A DNA stretch of 64,000 nt from Muscardinus avellanarius (taxonomy: Eukaryota; Chordata; Mammalia; Rodentia; Gliridae), in assembly GCA_963383645.1 (NCBI GenBank), contig OY726560.1:153029488-153093487 (forward strand). The letters are read 5' to 3'. Position numbers and translations under genes: made by a program. Numbering within the stretch: position 1 is the first letter of the stretch; each line of letters opens with the position of its first letter. Of the stretch, positions 11,296-22,500 are shown in pieces. The notes under the pieces are model-generated. The model was not told the DNA's origin and made no database searches. It saw nothing but the letters and a program-made list of their open reading frames with translations.

Positions 11296-11859
11296 GCCGC
11301 GGTTCTAAAGCGGGGGCAGAGCCAACGGAACCCAGACCCGACTCCCACCCACAGCTGCGTGCAGCACGGAGTCCCACCCAGTCAGTACGAAGGCCTCGCT
11401 CTAGAAATGTTCCCCTTCGTAAAACGCATTACTTCAGAGGCTCAAGTTTCAGAAATGCTCATTTACTAACATCTAAGGCAATTCTGTCCTAACCATCCTT
11501 TCCTGCTTTGTACCTAAAGGCAAGCGACTCTCATAGGACAATGACCAACACTGAGGGGCGGGATTCACTGTTTCCCTTATCTGGCTTATCAATCTGTTAG
11601 GAAAAAAAAGGCCAACCCAAGATCACTGTCCCACAGGCACTGCCTCTTAGAGCTGAACATCCTAACACCGAAGTCACCTGCACAGGAACTTCCAACCACC
11701 ATTCCTGCCTCTGCCTTTCTGGCCAGTTACAATTCCAGGAATGGGGCACTAGAGGGAGGCAAAACCCAAACTTCACTGCAATGGGGGCAAAGACTGTTTG
11801 GATTGCTAAATAAACCAGTAACTGCAGCTGTCCCTAGAATGTGTTACCTCCGGCTGGCA

Positions 11860-11934
11860 TCACGTGCTGAGCCTCTGCCGGCTCTGACCCGAAGCAATCA
11901 CAGGCTCAGAAATCTCAAAGGTCCTGACGATCTC
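11860..11934 (-). CDS. NSMCE4A: NSMCE4A coding exon 10 (last)
   Basis: The acceptor 'tctgctccctgcag' precedes GAG. The exon encodes '[20 protein letters not shown]' and four more residues before TGA at 11862-11860. The first 13 residues are strongly conserved; the final ten diverge from the human C-terminus as I recall it. Confidence 0.93.
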   Translation of the reverse strand, partial: EIVRTFEISEPVIASGQSRQRLST

Positions 11935-14900
11935 CTGCAGGGAGCAGAGTAGGGCTGGGCAATGGGCTCACGTCACACAGCAGAGTCAGAATGCACGGGC
12001 AACACGCGGAGCTTTACCTCCCAGTCACGGTAACTCAGAGCTATAATTCCTTGATTCCTGATTTGGGTGTTTTGGTCAATCCCCTCACTTTCTTCATTAA
12101 TAGTAACAGGTTCTGTTTGGAAGACAAAGTTTTTTTTAAAGATTATCAAATCAGAATACATATCTGAACAGCAACTGATGAGTAATAGGAACTACACCTG
12201 CACTGAGCAGACACTTATAGGACACATTTATTAGAATTTCAATAATTAAGTTGCTGCAGTAGTGTTACAAAAGCAAGTAATCCCATTTGTTTCTATTTAA
12301 GAAAATAAATCAAAACTCTTTGTGTGTGTGGTACTGGGAATTGAACCCAGAGGCATTCTACCTCCGAGCTACACTCCCAAAACCAATTTTATTTCTTATT
12401 TGGAAACAGGGGCTCACTAGGTTGCTGAGAGTCTCAAAAAGTTGCTGAAGCTGTCCTCAAACCTGCGATTGTCCTGTCTCAGCCTTGCAAGTACTAGGAT
12501 AATAAGCGTGTACCACCACACCCGGCATAAAAACAAACATTTCAAACATTAGAAAATCTCTGCATATCTAGCCATGTACTATCCAAAGAGCTAAGCCCTA
12601 CTGAGTATAATATGTAATTGAGAACATGAGTAATGAAGATGTAAATTATTCAAGTAAAGAAGAAAGAGTCCTAGGGCCTCAGAGAGAGAAGAAAAGTGGT
12701 ATCCACAGAAAAGTAGAAAGAAGGAAACTATAAAGATGAGTGCAAGTCGGGCATGGTGACACACATTGGTAATCCCAGCATTCGGGAGGCTGAGACTGGA
12801 GGATCCGGGTTCATAGCCAGCCTCAGCTACTTAATGAGGCCCTTTGCTACTCAGTGAGACCCTGTTTCAAAATAAAGAATAAAAAATAGGGCTGGGGGTA
12901 TAGCTCAGAGGTAGGATGTCCCTGGGATCTATACCCAGTATCACCAAAAAAAAAAAAAAAAGATAAAATAAAAAAGATCAGTGCAGGTACGAGCTTTCTA
13001 AATTAAAATTTCAGGAAATTATATTATTTTACGATGTTAAATCAATGACATAGATAAATCTATCAAAGTTTCAAGCCAATGGTCATGTTTTCAGTATTTT
13101 CAATTAGCTGGGCAATGTGCATTATAAAAACATGTTATGTGCAATTAAAATTAATTTATGTTTAGTAAAATACATTTCATAAACTCTGATAGCAAGTATA
13201 TTTTCTCTAAAATTAATTTTTCCAAACATTTAATCATTTACCTATTATTGGCAGTCGGTCTTGATCAAGTCTTATTCTTGCAAAACCATCCTAAAACAAA
13301 AACATGATTTTAAGACCAAAATTAGACTCAAATTTATAAACACTGGATGAAAAAATAATTTAATTAAAAAATATATCTCAAACAGCCAGGTGTAGTGAGG
13401 CACTCTTGTAATCCTAGCATTTGGGAGGCTGAGACAGGAGGATCGCGGTTTGCAGGTAGCCTCAACTACTTAGGCCCTTTGCAATATAATTACTAAAAAA
13501 TAGGGCTGGGGGTATAGCTTGGAAGTAGAATGCCCTGGGTTCCATCCCCAATACTGTAAAAGAAAAGAAAATATATCTCAATCAAAAAGTACCTTGACTT
13601 GGGAGGCTGAGACAGGAGGATCACACAGGCTCGAAGCCAGCCTCAGCTACTTAGTGAGGCTCTCAGCAACTTAATGAAACCCTGTTCCCTATTTCCAAAT
13701 AAAATATAAAATAGGTCTGGGAGTATAGTAGTATATATATATAAATACTTTATAAATATTTATATATATAAATACTTTATAGTATATATATATAAAATAG
13801 TCCGGAGGTAGAAAAGCCCCTGGGTTCTACCACCAGCAACCCCCCCCCCAAAAAAGTACCTTGACAATAATGACAAAGACTTCCCAAACATCTTCTTTCA
13901 CAATAGAATACACATACAATACAATACCACTCATTCCCCCCCAGTTCTGGAGACTGGAGGAGCACCTGCTTCTAAGATACATTCTTTGGTTTTGTAACGG
14001 GGTCTGACTGAGTTGCGAAGGCTAGCATCTGAGCTCCTCCTGTGTCAGCCTCCCAAGTACCGAGATTACAGGAACACACCACCACACCCAGCTTCCCACT
14101 CAGGTTTTTAATCAGCCTTTATCCTTAGATCGCTTAAGAAAATTCTGTCTTATCTCTTTAACTGAATTATGCATATTTTATTGTGCATATTCCACTTTTC
14201 ATTATGCATAATTTTATCATTGGAACAATTGGTAAAATATGCTTTTGCTATTTCTGAGAAAATACTCTGGTCAAAACAAGCTTTAGTCTGAGGTTGAAGT
14301 GTATCTTACACATGTAGGATGCAACCTAATTGGAAGACTAAAGAAAGTCTAAAGCAAGCATCTACAACACACTCAGTTTTGTTTGTTTGTTTGTTTGTTT
14401 GTTTTCAGTACTGGGGATGGAACCCAGGGGCACTCTACCTCCGAGCTACACCCCAGCCCTATTTTTTATTCTTTATTTTGAAACAGGGTCTCACTGAGTC
14501 GCAAAGGGCCTCAGTAAGTAGTAGCTGAGGCTGTCCTCGAACCGCAGTCCTCCATCTCAGCCTCCCAAATGCGGAGATTACAAGCGTGCGCCACCATGCC
14601 CAGCTTTCAGTTTCTTTTTAGACCTATTTTGAAAATTTTCCAACTTAAACTACAAATTACTGTAAAGGCCTCTCGTATATCCTTTATCCATATCTACATT
14701 AAAGGCTTGCCATATTTGCTTTCACATTATGTCTCTATATAGTTTTATTATGTATGAATGTGAGAATGGTAGACAGCTTGTTCTTTTTTTTTTTTTTTTT
14801 TTTTGGTGGTACTGGGAATGGAACCTTCTACCTCCGGGCTACACTCCCAGACCTATTTTATATTTTATTTGGAAATGGTCTCTTCTGGCTTCAAACCTGC

Positions 14901-16519
14901 ACGCCGGGATTACATGCGTGCACCACCATGCCCAGCCTGACAGCTTGTTCTCCCTAATTCTTCAGTGTGTATTTCTTGAGTACAAGTTTATTCTCGTATA
15001 TAATGTAACTCAGGAAATTCACCTCCTATATCTAATGTATAGTTCCATATCCAACTTTGCATAGATTTTTCTTTAAACTCAAGTTGAGTATCCCTTGTCC
15101 AAAATGCTATGTTTCAGAATTAAGCCCATTTCAGAGTCAGAGTATCTACATATGTACAATTAAGACATCTTGGGGCGGCCCCAAGCCTAAACATGAAATT
15201 CACTCATGTTTCACATACGCAGTACACACGTGGCCTGGAGGTAACTTTATACAACCTTTTTTGTGTGCCTGCTTTTTAACTGCAGCCCTTCACAGGAGGT
15301 CAGTTGTAGAATTTTCCACTTATGTCAGCACTCAAAAAGTTTCAATTTTGAATTTCCAGATTAAGGATGTTCAACTTGTAACTTCTAAAATGTAAAAGGA
15401 AGGACACTGGTTTTTAGTTAGCTACTTCTGCCTGATAATGCCAGTTCATATTTTGCTACAGTTAATATCTGTCTGCTGCCATCTATAGCCTTTATTATGC
15501 ATCCTTTGAAAAGCATATAAAAACAACTGGAGAACTCTTCAATCTTACCCGTATAATGAAAGAAACATGAAAGATGTTTTCCACTGTCCGGGGGAAGGAA
15601 TGTGGATCCACCACAAAATCAAAAAAGGACATTGGAGTATCAGCTGTAGAAGAAACAAAAAATTATTCAAAATAGCAAACATTATTTTTGATTATCATTA
15701 AGACCTGCACTGTCTATTGTTAGAGACAAAGACTGGAGAACACTCCCCGTCGTGGATGTGTCGAAGCGCGCGTTTACTAACGTGTCCATGGGCCTGGCAA
15801 CCCCACTCTAAAAGCCATCCTCAGAAATACGAGCACAAATGCCACAGAGGCCTTCTCACTTCCTCAGGCTACACAGCAGCTAATGCAAGGGCTTTCCCGC
15901 CAAGAGACCCAGCAAGTGTACTGATGGTAGAGCCACACAATGAGATCGCTGAAAAGAGCAAGCGATCTGTATGCACGGTACGGAAGAAAGCCCCATGCAC
16001 GAGTCGCACTGCAGGCAATGTGCTTACCACGACTAGTTTTGTAAAAATGCAAAACAGAACAACGACAAGCATGCTGATACGACTGACTGACTATGCTTTA
16101 CAAGTGGCTACCCCTAAGGAGAAAAAGTAGCGTAGGGACTTATTTCTTCTCTCACTTTGGTGGCACATTTTGTTTCGTAACAGGGGGAAAAAAAAACATC
16201 TTTTAAAGAAAAAAAATAAAAAACTACCTCACCAATATCCTTCACATAGGTTTTCTAAAGGGGAGGAGATACCAAAATGATTCAAATATTATGTAAAAGT
16301 GAAAATTCCCCCATGTGTGCGTGCATGTGTGCATGTACATAACTGGGTACTGAACCTGGAGCAGCCTACCTCTGAACTACACCTCCAGCTGGACTTTATT
16401 TTGTATTTTGAAAAGTCTAAGTAACCACACACTCGCTTCAAACCTGCAATCTTTTAATCTTGGCCTCCCAAATACCGGGATTACAGGCATGCACCATTAT
16501 GTCTAGCTAAAAGTACCAT

Positions 16520-16560
<41 letters not shown>

Positions 16561-19500
16561 TTTTGGTGGTACTGGGGTTCCTGGAAACCCTTCTACCTCC
16601 GGGCTACACTCCCAGACCTATTTTATATTTTTATTTGGAAACAGGGTCTCAAGCCAGCAAGGCTGGCTTCAAACCTGCGCGATCCTCCTATCTCTGCCTC
16701 CCAAGCGCAGGGATTATAAGCATGCACCACCACACCCAGCTAAAAGTACCTTTTAAATAAAAATAACCTAGCTGGGTGTGACAGCACACACTTCTAATTC
16801 CAGTACCTAGAAAGCTGAAACAGGAGGATCACAGGTTCATGGCCAGCCTCAGCTACTTGGTGAGGTACTCCGCAACTTAGACAGTTGCAAACTCTATTTC
16901 AGAATAAAGAATAAAAAATAAGGCTGAGAGTGTAGCTCAGAGGAAGAATGCCCCTGGGTTCAATCCCCAGTACCACAAAATAAATAAATGAATGAAAATA
17001 ACCTCTTTGAAAGTACCACATCTGAGCCGGGTGTGGTATGTAATCCCAGCATTTGGGAGGCTGACACAGGAGGATCCAGGTTCACAGCCAGCCTCAGCTA
17101 CTTGGTAAGGCCCTCCGCAACTTAGTGAGACCCTGTTTCCCAATAAAGAATAAAAAATAGGGCTGGGGGTGTAGCTCAAAGGTAGAATGCCCCTGGGTTC
17201 TACCCCCAGTACCGTGCAAAAAAAAAAAAAAAAAAAAGTGACACATCTGATAAATACAAATTGTTCCATTTGTAATTTGGTGTCATACTTACGATCTTCT
17301 CGAAAATATGTTTGCAACAATCCCAAGATTCTTTCTACTTCTTTTTCTGTTGCTTCTTGATGAGACTCTTCCATTCTTTTCAACTGGGAAAAAAAAAATT
17401 CATTATCAAGCTGACTGACCTCTTCACTTGCCAGTTAACAATCTTTTCTTCTCTCTTCCATACCCAAACTCTTCAAAATGTCTTTTTTGAGCAGGGCATG
17501 GTGGCGCACACTTGTAATCCCCACACTTGGGAGGCTGAGACAGGAGGATCATGTAAGTTCAAAGCCAGCGGAGACCTTGTCTCCAAATATAGAAATAGGT
17601 CTGGGTGTGTAGCCCGGAAGTAGAAGGGTTTCCAGGAACCCCAGTACCACCACCCCCCAAAAAAAAGTCTCTTCTGGGGGTACTGCTGGCAGTTTTTATT
17701 CCTATCTTAAAAATTATAGTTAACTTTTTTTTTCTAATTTCAGTAACTTTTTTTGTGTATATGGTACTGGAGATGGCCCCTGGGGTGTTCTACCTCTGAA
17801 ATACACTCCCAGCCCTATTTTACTTTTTAGTTTGAAACAAGGTCTAAGTTACCACATGCTGCTTTCAATCTACAATCCTCCTGTCTCAACTTCCAAGAAT
17901 TAGGATTGCAGGTATGTGCCACCACAACCGGATTTATTAACATTTTTATGTTGATTTCTTAGTAGAAGAGTAACATTACCAAATCAACTATTTTCAGGTT
18001 GAATAAAAATAGTAAAATACAAAAAGGGCAGTCGAGAACAGTAGTTCTCAAGTGGAAGTAGTTTTGCTGGGAGGTGCTACTGACTGTCTCGTAGGTAGAA
18101 GCTAGGAATGCTCCTAGCATCCTGTAATACCCAGGCCAGTCCCCTCAACAAGGAATTATCCAGCCCTAAATGTTGATTACTCTGAGGTTGAAAAAACCCC
18201 TAATTTAGAAGATGACTGATTAAAACACAGAAATGAGTTAAGAAGACAAGTGGTCAATCCTATAAAATTAAAGCCTGAAATAAAATGATTATTTAAGTGA
18301 CAGACCATGACGCCTGACCCTAAATCTTAGAAAAGATGGCTAACCGCAGGTGCATTGTATTACTGGCTACTTTAACGTTAGGTGGTTTAAAAAGCATTCG
18401 AAAAAACAAACCTGAGCGGGCATTGCCCTCTGCTCTTCGATCAGTCGTTGTTTTCTTGGACGATCGACTCTTGGCTTTGGCACAGGGACCTCTCCTTGTA
18501 ATGAACCCAACCTAATGAAAAATATGCTTTCATGTCTTTTTCTGTTTTTTTAAACAAATGCCACTAACTAAACAGTTGGCATGGTATAGTCAAACTGAGA
18601 CCAGGCATCAGTGATGTATAAGAGCTGACATCAAACCAAGACTCTTGCTAAAGTCTGTGGCATCCTTCCTGCTCTCTCTGTATTCCTAAAAGAGCTCGTG
18701 GGAGCTTTGCTCAACCACCTACCTCCTCAAACACCTTCATGTGCTCTGAACAGCAGGCAAGAAAATACCTGTGAGGTCTTCCCAGCTAGCCTGTTTCTAC
18801 TCTACAAGCATCTGAGACCAGGGATGGACGCACACATGGGAACGAGGACCAGAACCACTCCAGAGGGCTCAGAAACCTTTGCTCTGGCATCAGGGCAGAG
18901 GTCCACAACCCAGAACTACAAAAGATGCCTGTCAGGATAACAGTGGAGCAAAGACCATGAGACTCTTCCTTTTGGGGCTCTTTCAACCCCACAGAAAAGC
19001 CCTAATGCAGATTGGCTACAGTAATAGATGCATCATGTGGAGGTCAAGGCCCCAATACAGATCCAAATGGCCTCTCTACAGAGATGAAAGTGCAAGGTGT
19101 AGATGGACGGGCATTTACACACTCACATAGGTCCAATTCACACTAACGGTACATTCCACAGTGCTGCAGCAGAATGTTCCTCAATGCTAGAAGAGCAGAT
19201 GGGCAGAGATTTCTACTCAAACACCAAAGTGACCTAGCTGGAAAAACTCATCATACACCGATCACTCTCTCCGGGAGAAGTTATTGGAAGCCCCAAGTGA
19301 GGACCTGTGAAACAAATAACCCTCGCTTCATGGAAAAGATGGAGGAAAGGACTTCGGAGGCCAAGGGAGGAGCAAGTGTGAAGGAAGGCAAAGGGTTGGA
19401 AGCACTTCACTGGGTTGGAAACTGGTGTGGATGATGGGATAAAGCTTAAGACTTTAGATGCTAAGAATTCTGACAGAGCTGGGCACTCAATGGCAAAAAC

Positions 19501-22500
19501 CGAAGATTTGGAATTTACTTTACAATAAAGAAGCTTGGTCTCTACTCTGCAATAGACACAATGGTTATGGTTTCCCAGAGTTAGCTGACTGCTTCTTACA
19601 AACTATGCCTGGGCCTGGACCATGGACCAACTACAATCCAAAACTGCAAAGCTTTCGAGACACTACCAATCTTAGATTTTAAAAGGCAGATTAGAAAAGA
19701 TAAACACCCAGAGGCTCTTAAGAAAACCACACTTAAGAAAGGACTGAAACAACTTAGAAGGCTCCTCTAGAGAAAGCGCCTCCTGGGGAACATAACCAAC
19801 ATGCTTGAGGGCTCCCTTACAAGTGAACCAGCATGAGCTATTCTTTGTTTCCTCATAGGTCTTAGCTAGGAAGACAGAAGCTAATTTTATTTTATATAAA
19901 GAATTTTCTTACAATTAAAGCCAAATCCAAAAAATAAACTTGCAATTCATGTATGTTACTGACTCAAGTCATCTTCAAATAGAGGCCAGTGGTCATCTAA
20001 TAGGAGAGTGTAATAAATGCCCCTTGACATGAGTAGACTCTCCAGATACCCTCAGTAGGAGCAATATCCTCCTCCATGACAAGGACTGAAGCCAGAAATA
20101 TGCTACAGACCCAAAGTCATGAGCTGGGAAGCACACAAGCCAGGGGAGAGCCTTGGAAGGAGAGGGTAGCCTTCCTAGTAAAGTAGGATGGGGGCTCCTG
20201 TAAGGTTCCATCTCTGTCAACAGTTTATGAACTCAGAAAGCCTTCAAACAATTCCATGTAATTGTGACCTCCACAATGTCAAATAATCTTTGTCCCTACC
20301 ATAAAAACAACTTCAGGTTTAAAAATGGGTCGACTGTCAGATTATTAATCTTACAGAAAGTGGAATGTGTGGGTTTTATTAAAGGTGTTTTCTGCTGTTT
20401 TGCCTAATATTTTCCAGGAGTCATAGACTATGAATTCACAATCAGAACTGTCTTCGTCACGGATGAGTTCTTCAGCGTCTAGCGGATTTACACCCATATG
20501 TGTTAGCTACAGAAATGAAGGAAAACAAAAACCCCAGTTAAGCCACAAGAAATGATTCACCACATCTAAAAGTCTGTATCGCTGAACCTTTAAGAGGACA
20601 AGGCAAAGCCTGTCTTCACCGTCTTAACATGTTGGCTCAATTTCTTATTGTAAAGATAACTGGGTATATAAATTCCTATTCAGAGGTGTCTTTGTTTTGG
20701 CAAAAAAATATTCCTCAATACACCTAGAACCTTCGAGCAAGAAAGTGAGATGACTTAGACCACTGGTACTCAGTCAGGACAATCTGTCCCGGAGTCTTCT
20801 GGCAATTTCAAAACCTCTTTGGTTGCTGCAACTACATCTGCTGGGTAGGGGTCATCGAGGTTGCTCAGTATCCTACAGTGCACAGTTCAAGCCCCCGAAC
20901 AAAGGTTTAGCCAACCCAAAATGTCAATAGTGCTGAGGCTGAGAAAGCCTGCCATAGCCCACTGGCAGGCTGAGGGGTTCAAGAATGCCAGAACCCCAAG
21001 GGATTTTTACACAACTGTAGTTATTAGTAAAGGCATATTACATAAAAATATAAAATCACATCCCAAATCAAAAGCTCCAAGAGAGGGAGGTGTGGCTGGC
21101 TTCCAGGTCTTAATTTCTAGCCACCTTCCTGGAGACGGCCATTCAGCCGTGTCTCAGGATAGCCAGAGAGCAGCAGTGAGAACGGCTGGCAGAAGCAGCC
21201 AAGTCCCTCGTCTCATCTATCTTACAGAAATCGCATTATATTGAATCTACTTTTATGAAGGAAAAAAAAACACTGATTACATTATACCATAAATTGCCTA
21301 GAAGTTATTAAATTAAGATGGTAATATCACATATAAACAATAATCACAAAACCCTCCAGGAGCATAACCTTATTAAAGGCAACCAAATTGAAGAAAAGGA
21401 AAGCTACCAGGCCTGACCAGAGGGTAAGGTCAGCTCTCCTCCACTCTCTTGCTGCCCAGTCCTGCCACCAGACCCTCGTAGGCAGATGTTTCAGCTTTTG
21501 TCTGGTCAATCTACCAATCTTCCTTATAGCGTTTATGTTTGATGTTGTACTTGGGAAAGCCTTTCCCCAACCATAGTCTAGACAAAACCATAGTCTAGAC
21601 AACAATTAATTTAACATTTTACATTTATTGTTTTTAAGATTTCTGGAATTTATTCTGACAAGTTATTTAAAGCAGAGCTTAAATGGATATATATTAAAAT
21701 GCTTAAAATGGATAGATATATGTTTTGGGGTTTTTTGTTTTGTTTCTGAGGCACTGGGGACTGAACCCAGGGGCATTCTACCTCTGAGCTACACCCCCAA
21801 CCCTATTTTTTATTCTTTAGTTTGAAACAGGGTCTCACTGAGTTGCAAAGGGCCTCACTAAGTGACGCTGGCTGCAAACCTGCAATTCTCCTGACTCAGC
21901 CTCCCAAGTCCTCGGATTACAAGTATGTGCCACCACGGCTGGCTCTATATATGTTTTAAATATATAGTATATGGGCATTTTATCCAACTGTATACTGGTG
22001 TGCATTTTCCTAAATACATTATACTTCACAAAAAACTATTAAAAAAGAAAAACTTAAGGTTTTGAAACAATAAACTGGGAATAATTGTCTGCCTCATGCC
22101 TTTATCTTCTCAGTTCTCAAAATACAACACTTTAATAACATTTAATGTAAAACCAGTCATAAATTCAATATTCATACCAGCATGCATCTCTCTGTACTAG
22201 GACAGAGGCTGGCTCAAAGTAGAACAAAACAAGACAAAAGAATAAGATACAGGATCAATCTCACTGCACTTTATTGTTAAGTCTGTCGAGAAAAGTTTAA
22301 ATTTCCGGTAATCATTCAAACTTGTTACAAAGCAAAAAAGATAACTAAAACAAAATAAAACCAAAAAAGCAAAATTGCAATCATATTTGTATGATTTTAA
22401 AAGACAGATCAAAATATGCCTCTTTGCCGGGTCTAACTCATCTCTAGCTCTGCCCTGCAGTGTGGGCTTTAGTCCAGCCCAGATGGACTAAAGGTTCCAG

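Larger units (their letters stand above)
7961..11859. other. Region between the C10orf120-like ORF and NSMCE4A
   Basis: It contains six SINEs, listed separately, and no supported exon. The NSMCE4A 3'UTR must begin at 11,859 and run leftwards (minus strand), but its end cannot be fixed. The nearest AATAAA-type hexamers on the transcribed strand (complements of 11179-11184 and 11186-11191) are supplied by the sense-oriented SINE at 11109-11295. The stretches 8390-8915, 9315-10070 and 10870-11105 show nothing recognisable. Confidence 0.55.
12113..13241 (-). other. NSMCE4A intron 8
   Basis: Holds two dimeric SINEs (12320-12528 in gene orientation, 12745-12962 opposite). Nothing else is recognisable. 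Confidence 0.7.
13291..15548 (-). other. NSMCE4A intron 7
   Basis: Contains five SINE copies (13384-13570, 13594-13853, 13941-14095, 14380-14606, 14785-14937). The stretch 14940-15548 shows no recognisable feature. Confidence 0.65.
15644..17292 (-). other. NSMCE4A intron 6
   Basis: Four SINEs occupy 16340-17237. A segment at about 15717-16135 has no recognisable repeat and has more CpG dinucleotides than the rest of the intron; it is discussed in the findings. Confidence 0.6.
17384..18411 (-). other. NSMCE4A intron 5
   Basis: Two SINEs (17489-17666, 17747-17932) and a short hAT-type remnant (about 18046-18195). The rest is unremarkable. Confidence 0.6.

Noticed and set aside
12886..12945. 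tRNA gene suggested by the A-box and B-box of the SINE right half
   Set aside because: The tRNA-Ala-like half lacks intact stems and an anticodon arm and is embedded in a dimeric SINE with an A-tail; the same holds for all similar hits in the window.
15717..16130. 137-codon frame in NSMCE4A intron 6
   Set aside because: No recognisable domain, biased composition and no splice or promoter context. Kept only as a CpG-rich observation.
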